Made by a program: the position numbers and the translations under genes
Notes under the pieces: generated by a model
Database searches by the model: none
The model's input: only the letters and a program-made list of their open reading frames with translations
What the model was told of the DNA's origin: nothing
Origin: Nonomuraea angiospora
Lineage (GTDB): Bacteria; Actinomycetota; Actinomycetes; Streptosporangiales; Streptosporangiaceae
Direction of reading: 5' to 3'
Assembly (NCBI RefSeq): GCF_014873145.1
Contig: NZ_JADBEK010000001.1
Location: 2,356,001-2,420,000 of the forward strand
DNA length: 64,000 nucleotides
Part shown: one piece after another, positions 24,973 to 32,935 of the stretch
How positions within the stretch are numbered: position 1 is the first letter of the stretch
Layout: every line of letters starts with the position of its first letter

Positions 24973-25791
24973 TTGAACAGGAGCCTGGTCGAGAGCGCCT
25001 TCGAGCGGCGGGAGTCGTTGTCCGGGGAGGAGCTGGCGGCCCTCGCGCCGCACGTCACCGCCGGGCTCGCGGCCCTCGACCGCGGAGAGCTGCGCGCGGC
25101 GCGGCCGCAGGGGCCGGAGTGGGTGGTCGACACGTTCGTGAAGAAGCTCATCCTGCTGTCGTTCCTGATCGGCCGGAACGAGGTCGGGTCCGGCGGCCCG
25201 CGGCAGCCGAAGAGCTTCGACAAGATCGCGCTCAAGTTCGAGACCTGGGACGAGGCCGTCTTCGGCGACGCGCGCCTGCGCGTGGTCCCCGGCGGGGTCG
25301 TCCGCCACGGCGCGTACGTGGCGCCCGGGGCGGTGCTGATGCCGTGTTTCGTCAACGTGGGCGCCTACATCGGCCCGGGAACGATGATCGACACCTGGGC
25401 CACCGTCGGCTCCTGCGCGCAGATCGGCGCACGCTGCCACATCTCCGGCGGAGCCGGCATCGGCGGCGTCCTCGAACCCCTCGGTGAGCAGCCCGTCATC
25501 GTCGAGGACGACGTCTTCGTGGGCGCGCGCTCGGAGATCGCCGAGGGCGTGGTCGTGCGGCGGGGCGCCGTGATCGGCATGGGGGTCTTCCTCGGGAGAT
25601 CCACGCCCATCGTCGACCGCGCCACGGGAAAGGTCACGTACGGGGAGGTCCCCGAGAACGCGGTCGTCGTCCCGGGCTCCCGCATCGACGCCAGCAATCC
25701 CGATATATCGGTTTATGCGGCGATCATCGTCAAGCACGCCGACGACCGCACCCGCGGCAAGACGGCCCTCAACGACCTCGTCCGCGACTGA
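24973..25791 (+). CDS. DapD-like tetrahydrodipicolinate N-acyltransferase, proteobacterial type
   Basis: 272 aa from TTG 24973, with GGGGAG about 7 nt upstream; GTG 24967, overlapping the previous stop, is the alternative. Left-handed beta-helix repeats run through the middle. The sequence follows E. coli DapD: WVVDTFVKKLILLSFLIG, FVNVGAYIGPGTMIDTWATV, GSCAQIGARCHISGGAGIGG, VLEPLGEQP, VFVGARSEIAEG and YAAIIVKHADDRTRGK. Actinobacterial lysine synthesis uses a longer, different DapD subgroup, so this copy looks pathway-specific and horizontally acquired. TabB of the tabtoxin cluster is the known parallel. It should acylate a tetrahydrodipicolinate-type intermediate using succinyl- or acetyl-CoA. 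Confidence 0.88.
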   Translation: MNRSLVESAFERRESLSGEELAALAPHVTAGLAALDRGELRAARPQGPEWVVDTFVKKLILLSFLIGRNEVGSGGPRQPKSFDKIALKFETWDEAVFGDARLRVVPGGVVRHGAYVAPGAVLMPCFVNVGAYIGPGTMIDTWATVGSCAQIGARCHISGGAGIGGVLEPLGEQPVIVEDDVFVGARSEIAEGVVVRRGAVIGMGVFLGRSTPIVDRATGKVTYGEVPENAVVVPGSRIDASNPDISVYAAIIVKHADDRTRGKTALNDLVRD

Positions 25792-25803
25792 GCCCCTCCG
25801 TCG

Positions 25804-27015
25804 ATGCCATCACCGACCCCATCACCGACTTCGACGCCGAGCGCCTTCGACCGGCTGCGCGCGCTCCTGGCGGGGATCCCGGCACCCGCCGGCGTCACCC
25901 CGATCCCCCTCCACCTCGGCGAGGCCCGCCTCGTCACGCCGCCGGTGGACGGCCGTCTCCTGGGTGACGTGACCGGCTGGACGCGATATCCCCCGCTCGG
26001 CGGCACCCCCGAACTCCGCGCCGCCTACACCGGCTGGCTCGAACGCCGCTTCGGCGCCCACCTCGGCGCCGCCGTACGCGGGGGATCGCTCGCGATCGAG
26101 CCGTCCCCCGGCACGAAACAGGCCGTCGCGGCCGCCATCGCCCTCGCCGTCTCAGCCGGCGGCCGGGTGTCCGCTCCGGCGGTCGTCCTGCCCAATCCGT
26201 TCTATCCCACGTACCACGCGGCGGTGCGGGCGGCCGGCGGCCGGGCGATCTTCTACGGCCACGCGCCGGAGGCCGCCGCCGCCGTGGCCGCCCGGCGGGA
26301 CGTCGCGGCGGTCGTCGTCTGCTCACCGGGCAATCCGCGCGGCGAGACGCATGCCCCCGGCACGGTACGCGCGATCGGCGCGGCGGCGCGGGCGGCCGGC
26401 GCGCTGCTCATCGTCGACGAGTGCTACATCGACCTCGTCCACGGCTCGTCCACAGGCGGTTTCCTGACCTCCGGCCTGGCGGGCGGAGCGGGACGCTTCC
26501 TGGTGCTCCACAGCCTGTCCAAGCGGTCCGGGATGCCGGGCCTGCGGTCCGGGTTCGTGATCGGGGATCCGGGGAGCGTGGCGGCGTACGCGGACCACAA
26601 CCGCACCTGCGGGGTCTCGCTCGCGGCGCCGGTGTGCGCGGTGGCGGCGCGGTTGTGGGCGGATGACGCGCACGTCGCGCGCCTGCGGTCGGCCGTGAGC
26701 GCGAACTGGGACATCGCGGACGAACTGCTCGGCAATCTCGCCGGTTATCAGCGGGCCGAGGCGGGATTCTTCCTCTGGTTCCCCGTACGGGACGACGAGG
26801 AGGCCGCACGCCGGCTGTGGCGGGCGGAGGCGGTGACGGCGATGCCGGGACGCTACCTCGGCGCGGCCACCGGCCGCGGGCCCAACCCCGGCGCGGGCCA
26901 CCTGCGCATCGCGCTCGTCCACGAGCCGGACCGCACCCGCGAGGCGCTGACCCGAGTGCGGCGGGTGCTCACGGAGCTGGACCAACTGACTACTGCAGGG
27001 GAGCTGACCGGATGA
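25804..27015 (+). CDS. DapC-like class I/II PLP aminotransferase
   Basis: 403 aa from ATG 25804; the first ~13 residues are a Pro/Ser/Thr-rich lead. Fold-type I features: YPPLGGTPELRAAYTGWL, IEPSPGTKQA, VLPNPFYPTYHAA, VVCSPGNPRGETHAPG, IVDECYIDL, and the PLP Lys in LHSLSKRSGMPGLRSGF (K240). This pattern is that of N-succinyldiaminopimelate aminotransferases. It follows the DapD-like gene by 12 nt and overlaps the next gene by ATGA, so it probably transaminates the acylated intermediate made by the DapD homologue. Confidence 0.87.
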   Translation: MPSPTPSPTSTPSAFDRLRALLAGIPAPAGVTPIPLHLGEARLVTPPVDGRLLGDVTGWTRYPPLGGTPELRAAYTGWLERRFGAHLGAAVRGGSLAIEPSPGTKQAVAAAIALAVSAGGRVSAPAVVLPNPFYPTYHAAVRAAGGRAIFYGHAPEAAAAVAARRDVAAVVVCSPGNPRGETHAPGTVRAIGAAARAAGALLIVDECYIDLVHGSSTGGFLTSGLAGGAGRFLVLHSLSKRSGMPGLRSGFVIGDPGSVAAYADHNRTCGVSLAAPVCAVAARLWADDAHVARLRSAVSANWDIADELLGNLAGYQRAEAGFFLWFPVRDDEEAARRLWRAEAVTAMPGRYLGAATGRGPNPGAGHLRIALVHEPDRTREALTRVRRVLTELDQLTTAGELTG

Positions 27016-28838
27016 GCGGCGGTCTCATCGGATGGATCGATTTCGAACGCGACCTCACGCGACGGGCGGACGTCGTGCGCGCCATGACGGACACGATGTG
27101 CGACCGCGGGCCCGAGGGAGGCGCGGTCCACGTCACCCGGCACGCGGCGCTGGGCCATCGCCGCCGCACGATCCCGAGTCCTGGCGAAGGCCGCCAACCG
27201 GCGCTGTTCGCGACGGGCCGCGGCCCCGCGCCGGAGGACGGGACCGTCGTGCTCGTGTACGACGGCGCGATCTACAACCTGGCCGCTCTCCGCCGGTCCC
27301 TCGGCCTGCCCCCCGTGGCCACCGACATCGATGTGCTGCTCCACGCCTACCTGAGGCACGGCGCGGACCTCGTCGGCCGCCTCGTCGGCGCGTTCGCGAT
27401 GGCGATCTGGGACGGGCGGGACCGGCGGCTGCTGCTGGCGCGCGACCACCTGGGCCTGAAGCCGCTCTACTACCACCCCTACCCGGGCGGGATCCTGTTC
27501 GCCTCCCTCCCCAGGGGCATCATGGCGAATCCGCTGTTCACGCCGCGTCTCGACCGGTCGCTGATGGCGATCGCGCTGCAGCCGCGCCTCACGCTCGCCG
27601 GTGAGACGCCGCTCGCCGGCGTGCACGAGGTCAAACCCGCGCACGTCATCACGTACACGGCCGAGCACGGGCCGGTTTCGCGGGCGTACTGGCGGCTGAC
27701 GAGCGAGCCGCACCACCACACGCCCGCCGAGACCGCCGAGCGCGTGCGGGAGCTGCTCCATGACGCCGTGGCGGGCCAGTTGCCCGCGTCGGGACCGTGC
27801 GGCGCGATGCTCTCCGGCGGCGTGGACTCGACCTCGGTGGCGGCGCTGGCGGCGCGGCTGCTGCCGCACGCGCTCGACACGTACTGCGTCGAGTTCGACA
27901 GCGACAAGGCGCACTTCGCGCCGACCGAGCTGCGCCCGGACGTGGACGCGCCGTACGCCGCGGCGGCGGCGGAGCACATGGGGAGCAGGCACACCACGCT
28001 CACCGCGACGATGCCGGACCTGCTCGCCGCGATCCCGGCCACGCGCCGCGCGCGCGACCTGCCCGGGTGGGGGCAGTTCGACGCGTCGATGTACCTGCTG
28101 TTCCGGCGGATGCGGCGGGACACGACGGTGGCGCTGTCCGGCGAGGCGGCGGACGAGTTCTTCGGCGGCTATCCGTACCTCTTCAAGCCCGAGCTGATCC
28201 GGCGCGACACCTTCCCCTGGCTCGGGGACGGGCCGAAACTCGCCGACTTCCTCGTGCCGGAGCTGGCGCGGGACGGCGACGAGCGGGCGCGCTACGCGCA
28301 ACTCCTCGGCGAGGTGCCGCGCCTGCCGGGTGAGACCGGGCTGGACGCGCGGATGCGGGAGGTGCTGTATCTCGGGATGGCGGGGCCGCTCGCCGTCGTG
28401 CTCGACCGCAAGGAGCGGATGAGCGCGGCGCAGGGGCTGCACGTGCGGCTGCCGTTCTGCGACCACCGGCTCGTCCAGTACGTCTGGAACGTCCCCTGGT
28501 CGATGAAGTGCGCGGGCGGGTTGAAGAGCCTGCTCAAGGACGCGATGGCCGACCTCCTCCCGCCGTCGACGCTGACCCGGGAGAAGAGCGCGTACCCGCA
28601 CGTCCAGAACCCGGCTCACGATCAGGCGCTGGTGCGCGAGGCGACGTGGATCGTGAACGCGAGCGAGTCGCCGCTGCGCGCCATGTTCGACGCGCCGCGA
28701 CTCAACGACCTGCTGAAACAGATCGGCGCCAACGAGCTGCGCGCGCAGCTTCCGGGCGGGGCGAGCGCCGCCCAGCTGCTGGTGCAGCTCGTCGAGCTGA
28801 ACGCGTGGGTGCGTGAATACCGCGTGTCCGTGTCGTGA
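27012..28838 (+). CDS. Asparagine-synthetase-like amidotransferase lacking the glutaminase Cys; candidate beta-lactam or amide synthetase
   Basis: 608 aa from ATG 27012 (ATGA overlap). The N-terminal Ntn domain starts MSGGLIGWIDFERDL, whereas active AsnB-type enzymes start MCGI; the nucleophilic Cys2 is gone. The rest of the domain is recognisable (AFAMAIWDGRDRRLLLARDH, then LGLKPLYYHP). The synthetase domain keeps the PP-loop MLSGGVDSTSVAALAAR (~residues 266-282), VALSGEAADEFFGGYPYLF, and TLTREKSAYPH with a Lys at ~523. Loss of glutaminase with an intact ATP-pyrophosphatase domain is the hallmark of beta-lactam synthetases (BLS, CarA, TblS), which adenylate a carboxylate and cyclise with an internal amine. 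Intermolecular amide formation is the alternative. Confidence 0.82.
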   Translation: MSGGLIGWIDFERDLTRRADVVRAMTDTMCDRGPEGGAVHVTRHAALGHRRRTIPSPGEGRQPALFATGRGPAPEDGTVVLVYDGAIYNLAALRRSLGLPPVATDIDVLLHAYLRHGADLVGRLVGAFAMAIWDGRDRRLLLARDHLGLKPLYYHPYPGGILFASLPRGIMANPLFTPRLDRSLMAIALQPRLTLAGETPLAGVHEVKPAHVITYTAEHGPVSRAYWRLTSEPHHHTPAETAERVRELLHDAVAGQLPASGPCGAMLSGGVDSTSVAALAARLLPHALDTYCVEFDSDKAHFAPTELRPDVDAPYAAAAAEHMGSRHTTLTATMPDLLAAIPATRRARDLPGWGQFDASMYLLFRRMRRDTTVALSGEAADEFFGGYPYLFKPELIRRDTFPWLGDGPKLADFLVPELARDGDERARYAQLLGEVPRLPGETGLDARMREVLYLGMAGPLAVVLDRKERMSAAQGLHVRLPFCDHRLVQYVWNVPWSMKCAGGLKSLLKDAMADLLPPSTLTREKSAYPHVQNPAHDQALVREATWIVNASESPLRAMFDAPRLNDLLKQIGANELRAQLPGGASAAQLLVQLVELNAWVREYRVSVS

Positions 28839-29529
28839 GAGCCCACAGGGTCACCCGCCAGAGCGCCTCGAAGAGGACACCGCCGCTCATCTTGCTCGCC
28901 CCGCTCGTACGGTCGACGAAGGTGATCGGCACCTCCGCCACCGCGCATCCGTGACGTACTGCTCGCAGCGTGAGGTCCACCTGGAAGCAGTAACCGCGCG
29001 ACTCCACGCCTTCCAGGAGGATCTTCTCGAGCGCGGCGGCCCGGTAGACGCGGAACCCGCCGGTGGCGTCGGCGACAGGGAGCCGGAGCGCCGCCCGTAC
29101 ATAACGGTTCGCGAGTCGTGAGAGCAGCTCCCGTCTCCGCGGCCAGTTCGCCACGCGGCCGCCGGGCACCCAGCGGGAGCCGATGACGAGGTCGGCCCGC
29201 TCGGCCGCGTCCAGCAGGGCGGGGAGCCGCTCGGGAGGGTGCGAGCCGTCGGCGTCGATCTCCACCAGCGCGTCGAAGCCCCGCGCGAGTCCCCAGCGGA
29301 AGCCCGCCACGTACGCGGCGCCCAGCCCTTCCTTGCGCTGCCGGTGCAGGACGTGCACGCCGTCGAGCTCGGCCGCGAGCTCGTCCGCGACCAGGCCCGT
29401 CCCGTCGGGGCTGTTGTCGTCGACGACGAGGATGTGGGCGGCGGGTACGACCGCGCGGATCCTGCCGACGATGCCGGGCAGGGTGTCTCGTTCGTTGTAG
29501 GTCGGCGTGACGACCAGGACGGTGTTCAT
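28702..29529 (-). CDS. Polyprenol monophosphomannose synthase-like GT2 glycosyltransferase
   Basis: 275 aa from ATG 29529 with GAGGAG upstream. GT2 core: LVVTPTYNERDTLPGIVGRI, ILVVDDNSPDGTG, HRQRKEGLGAAYVAGFRWGL, ALVEIDADGSHPPERL (DAD metal site), DLVIGSRWVPGG and TGGFRVYRA. This is the Ppm1/DPM1 pattern for making polyprenyl-phosphate mannose for cell-envelope mannosylation. The family normally ends soon after SKMSGGVLFEALWRVTLW (~residue 231). Here 45 more residues, arginine- and alanine-rich, run antisense into the 3' end of the asparagine-synthetase-like gene, so the original stop was probably lost when the cluster was inserted. Confidence 0.85.
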   Translation of the reverse strand: MNTVLVVTPTYNERDTLPGIVGRIRAVVPAAHILVVDDNSPDGTGLVADELAAELDGVHVLHRQRKEGLGAAYVAGFRWGLARGFDALVEIDADGSHPPERLPALLDAAERADLVIGSRWVPGGRVANWPRRRELLSRLANRYVRAALRLPVADATGGFRVYRAAALEKILLEGVESRGYCFQVDLTLRAVRHGCAVAEVPITFVDRTSGASKMSGGVLFEALWRVTLWALTTRTRGIHAPTRSARRAAPAAGRRSPRPEAARAARWRRSVSAGR

Positions 29530-29538
29530 GATCGCTCC

Positions 29539-31017
29539 TCAGCTCGCGTGCTTGAAGTCGGGCCAGGCGGTCTGCCACGAGGCGCGCGGTCCTGAGCAGA
29601 CCGTGACGGGCAGGCCCTGCTCCTCGTTCGTGACTCCGGTGCCGTGGTCGATGACGCCGGCGGATTCGCAGCGCTCGAAGCGCAGCCGCAACCGCTCCGG
29701 CGGCAGCCCCACGGCGACCACCGTCCGCGCCGTCTCCGGCGGCGGCCCCTGGTACCACAGCTCGTTGTGGCCGCTGTAGACGGGAATGTCCGGCGCGAAC
29801 CGGTCCAGTGCGCCGGCCTCGCCGTAGTTGGCGGTGAGCACGACCGTCCCGGACGGCTGCGTTCGATACACCCCGGCCACCTGGGCGGCGAAGCGCGGCC
29901 AGCCCACCGACTCCCTGGACACCTCGTTGGGCGAGTCGCTGAGCGCCGCAAGCGGGAGCAGCGGCAGCGCCACGACGATCCCGATGACCGAGGTGCCGAG
30001 CAGCCCCCACCAGACCGCGCGACGCCGGGCGACGCGGCTGTCCATCCACGCGGCGGCGGGCACGCAGCCGGCCACGAAGGCGAAGAGCAGGCTCCCGGCG
30101 ACATAGTCGGCCCTTCCTCCCGACGCCCAGCCGAGCAGGATCGTCACCAGGGACGCGATGGCCAGGGGCCGGGTCTCCGGCCGCCCGCGCAGCCAGAGCC
30201 ACCCGACGACGGCGATCGCGAAGGCTCCGATGCTGAGCAGCACCACCAGCATGGGCACGAACATGATCCGGTTCACGGGTTCGCTGAGCGTGGCGGCCAT
30301 GGTGAGCTGCGGCCAGCCGTTGGTGACCTGGTAGAGAAGGTTCGGAGAGGCGATGACCGCCGCCACTGACGCCCCCGACCAGAACCACCTGTCGCTGAAG
30401 ACGGCACGCGGCCCCTTCACCGCCATGCCGACGGTGATGAGCAGGCCGGTGGCCAGGCCCGTGATCAGCAGGACGATGAGGTGCTTGTTGAACGTGGCGG
30501 CTCCGGCGACGGCGCCGGCCGCCACCCACCATCGCCCGTCGCCGCGTAGCAGGGCTCGCAGCACGCACAGGATGCAGGCCGTCCAGAAGACGAAGTCGGC
30601 CGACTGGGTCAGCAGGGTGTGCCCCGCGAGCAGGGGGAACATGCCGGTGCCGAGGCCGGCGGCGGCGAGCGTCTGCGCGTTCGCTCGACCGCCGAGCTCC
30701 CGCGTGATCGCGGCGCCGAGGAGGATCAGCAGTCCCGTGCACAGCGCGGGGACGACCCGCAGCCCGACGATGGTGTCCCCGAACAGTCCCGTGGACAGCC
30801 GGGCGAGGAGCGGGGTCAGCGGCGGCTGGTCGAAGTACCCCCAGGCGGGGGTCTGGCCGAGCATGCGGAAGTAGAGCTCGTCGCGGTGGTAGCCGTACCA
30901 CGGGCTCATCATCAGCAGGGTGACCACGACGACGCCCGCGATGGGACCGATGGTCCGCCAGGCGATCGCCGGGAGCGAGGGAGCGGTGTCGCGGGGGCTG
31001 GGGGCTTGGAGAAGCAT
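29539..31017 (-). CDS. GT39/PMT-like membrane glycosyltransferase
   Basis: 492 aa. It is a multi-pass membrane protein with about ten hydrophobic helices. The first extracytoplasmic loop has YGYHRDELYFRMLGQTPAWG, containing the Asp-Glu pair and following GYFDQPPLTPLLAR typical of polyprenyl-phosphate-sugar-dependent GT39/ArnT-like enzymes. The C-terminal ~120 residues are soluble and probably extracytoplasmic. It ends 9 nt before the mannosyl-phosphate synthase gene, so donor synthesis and transfer are in one operon, probably for envelope or protein glycosylation. Confidence 0.83.
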   Translation of the reverse strand: MLLQAPSPRDTAPSLPAIAWRTIGPIAGVVVVTLLMMSPWYGYHRDELYFRMLGQTPAWGYFDQPPLTPLLARLSTGLFGDTIVGLRVVPALCTGLLILLGAAITRELGGRANAQTLAAAGLGTGMFPLLAGHTLLTQSADFVFWTACILCVLRALLRGDGRWWVAAGAVAGAATFNKHLIVLLITGLATGLLITVGMAVKGPRAVFSDRWFWSGASVAAVIASPNLLYQVTNGWPQLTMAATLSEPVNRIMFVPMLVVLLSIGAFAIAVVGWLWLRGRPETRPLAIASLVTILLGWASGGRADYVAGSLLFAFVAGCVPAAAWMDSRVARRRAVWWGLLGTSVIGIVVALPLLPLAALSDSPNEVSRESVGWPRFAAQVAGVYRTQPSGTVVLTANYGEAGALDRFAPDIPVYSGHNELWYQGPPPETARTVVAVGLPPERLRLRFERCESAGVIDHGTGVTNEEQGLPVTVCSGPRASWQTAWPDFKHAS

Positions 31018-31075
31018 GCCTCCACGGTTTCCGATGGCCCGCCGCCTGTCGTCTGGCCGGGAACAGAACCCGGAG

Positions 31076-31753
31076 TCAGACCCCAGGCATAGGCGGCGGC
31101 TCCCCGGGGTGGACCACGCCGTGGTCGAACGCGAAGACGACCGCGGCGGCCCGGTCGCGCACCGCCAGCTTCGTGAAGATCCGGCCGACGTGGGTCTTGA
31201 TCGTGCCCTCGCCGATCACGAGCTGCCGGGCGATCTCGGCGTTCGTGAGCCCCCGGCCGATGAGCTTGAGCACGTCGAGCTCGCGGGCGGTGAGGTCACC
31301 GAGCCGCCGCACCGCGTCGGGGTCGGTCACCGGATCGGCGCGGTAACGCCGCAGGACCCGCCCGCAGACGGCGGGATCCAGCCAGCCGTCGCCGGCCGCC
31401 ACCGCCCGTACGGCACGCTGGATGTCCTCGGCCGGGGCGTCCTTGAGGCAGAATCCCGACGCGCCGGCCCGCAGCGCGGCCGCGAGCACGTTGTCCTCGC
31501 CGAACGTGGTCAGCACCAGGATGCGGGACGCCGGATCCGCGGCCAGCAGCGCACGCGTGGCCTCGACCCCGTCCATCCGCGGCATGCGGATGTCCATGAC
31601 GACGGCGTCGGGCCGGACGCGCGCGACCTCCGCCAGCGCGGCCTGGCCGTCGGCCGCCTCGCCGACCACGTCGAACCCGTACGGCTGGCGCAGGATCGTC
31701 CGCAGTCCCGCCCTGGCCAGCTCCTGGTCGTCGACGAGCACCACCGAGATCAT
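31076..31753 (-). CDS. NarL/LuxR-type response regulator
   Basis: 225 aa from ATG 31753 (ATGA overlap with the kinase stop). Receiver domain: VVLVDDQELARAGL, phosphorylated Asp in AVVMDIRMPRMDGVE, Thr at ILVLTTFGED and Lys at GFCLKDAP. The C-terminal LuxR helix-turn-helix is LTARELDVLKLIGRGLTNAE then IARQLVIGEGTIKTHVGRI. Response partner of the adjacent histidine kinase. Confidence 0.95.
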   Translation of the reverse strand: MISVVLVDDQELARAGLRTILRQPYGFDVVGEAADGQAALAEVARVRPDAVVMDIRMPRMDGVEATRALLAADPASRILVLTTFGEDNVLAAALRAGASGFCLKDAPAEDIQRAVRAVAAGDGWLDPAVCGRVLRRYRADPVTDPDAVRRLGDLTARELDVLKLIGRGLTNAEIARQLVIGEGTIKTHVGRIFTKLAVRDRAAAVVFAFDHGVVHPGEPPPMPGV

Positions 31754-32850
31754 GCCGGCAGCTCCGTCCGCACGACCCACCGGTCGTCCTCGATGCCGGC
31801 GGTGACGTGGCCGCCGACCATGCGCACCCTGTCGGCCATCGCGCGAAGTCCCATGCCGCCATTGTGCCGAGGCGGGCTGTCCGGCAAGGAATTGGTGACC
31901 GTGGCCCGCACGACGCCGTCCTCCGAGACGCGCACCCGTACCTCGACCGAACTCCGCGGAGCGTGGCGGCTCGCGTTGGCCAGTGCCTCCTGCATCAGTC
32001 GGTAGAGCACCATCCCGGTCGTCGGGCTCACCGCCGCCAGCTCGCCGTCGACGCTCGACTCCAGCTCCAGGCCCGCCGTCCGGTACTCCTCGAAGAGCTC
32101 GGGCAGCCGGGACGCGGTGGGCTGGGGGGCGACCACGGCCGGGTCGGAGCCTTCCTCGGCGAGAACGCGGACCGCCTTCCGCAGCTCCGCCATGCTCTGC
32201 CGGGCGAGGCGTTCGGCCTCGGCGATCCCCGCCGCCGCCTCCCCGGGATCGTGCTCGAGCGCCAGCCGCGCACCCCCCAGATGCAGCACCGTCACGGCGA
32301 GCGTGTGCGCGACGATGTCGTGCAGGTCGGCGGCCAGCCGCTGCCGCTCGGCCAGGGCCTCGGCGGCGGTGGCGGCGCTCTCCGCGCGGTGCAGCCGCTC
32401 GCCCACCTCGATGCGGTAACGCGCGGCCCAGCCGCTCCAGAAGACCAGCGTCACGGCGGCCAGCCAGTTGGGCCACCCGGGGTCCGGCGTGGTGAACGCC
32501 GCGGCGACCACCACGGAGAGCGAGGCGAGCCACATGGCGATGCCCGGCCAGAGCCGCAGGTTGAGCGCGACGAAGGCGATGTAGACCACGAGGACGAACC
32601 AGCCGATGCTGTTGACCGCGAGCCCCGTGAGCGCCGCTATGGCCGCGGGAGCCAGGAGCCCGGCCACCTCGGCGAGCCGGCCCGGCGCCGCACGCACGAT
32701 GACGAGACAGAGCACGATGAAGGCGCCCCCTCCGGCGAACGGGCCCGCGCAGCCGCAGCCACGCGTGATCGTCTGCGCCCACGAGAGCCCGACCACCAGC
32801 ATCAGCAGCCCGAGACCGGCCGGTAACAGCCAGCGAGGAGTCACCACCAC
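31750..32850 (-). CDS. DesK-like sensor histidine kinase
   Basis: 366 aa from the first of three tandem GTG codons at 32850, chosen because a -10-like TACGAT ends 6 nt before it; a longer frame to 32916 exists. The N-terminal ~140 residues hold four or five transmembrane helices (WLLPAGLGLLMLVVGLSWAQ, FIVLCLVIV and others). The HisKA_3 phosphoacceptor is RLAADLHDIVAHTLAVTVLH, and the ATPase has LMQEALANASRHA and NGGMGLRAMADRV. The signal is unknown. Its stop overlaps the response-regulator start. Confidence 0.9.
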   Translation of the reverse strand: MVVTPRWLLPAGLGLLMLVVGLSWAQTITRGCGCAGPFAGGGAFIVLCLVIVRAAPGRLAEVAGLLAPAAIAALTGLAVNSIGWFVLVVYIAFVALNLRLWPGIAMWLASLSVVVAAAFTTPDPGWPNWLAAVTLVFWSGWAARYRIEVGERLHRAESAATAAEALAERQRLAADLHDIVAHTLAVTVLHLGGARLALEHDPGEAAAGIAEAERLARQSMAELRKAVRVLAEEGSDPAVVAPQPTASRLPELFEEYRTAGLELESSVDGELAAVSPTTGMVLYRLMQEALANASRHAPRSSVEVRVRVSEDGVVRATVTNSLPDSPPRHNGGMGLRAMADRVRMVGGHVTAGIEDDRWVVRTELPA

Positions 32851-32856
32851 CCGCCC

Positions 32857-32877
32857 ATCGTAGGAACCGGCGGTTCC
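32857..32877 (-). promoter_or_regulatory. Palindrome GGAACCG-G-CGGTTCC beside a -10 box
   Basis: A perfect 7-bp inverted repeat with a 1-bp centre (32863-32877) touches TACGAT (32862-32857), which precedes the kinase start by 6 nt. This is a likely operator, perhaps for autoregulation by the response regulator. No good -35 hexamer is seen, as expected for an activated promoter. Confidence 0.45.
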
Positions 32878-32935
32878 CCAGACATCCACCCGGAGTGGTA
32901 CCCGCCATCTGCCCACGGTCAGAGTGGTGTCCTTG

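Noticed and set aside
23747..27015. Ordinary lysine-biosynthesis operon
   Set aside because: The DapD is of the non-actinobacterial type, and the genes are coupled to a methyltransferase and a glutaminase-dead AsnB homologue opposite a biosynthetic operon. Not strictly excluded without the rest of the genome.
9698..28838. Modular NRPS or PKS
   Set aside because: No condensation, ketosynthase-acyltransferase or thioesterase modules are present; the adenylation enzyme and carriers are free-standing.
28622..30901. 759-codon minus-strand frame spanning two glycosyltransferases
   Set aside because: Out-of-frame read-through dominated by Arg/Gly/Ala. The two glycosyltransferase frames are well supported separately.
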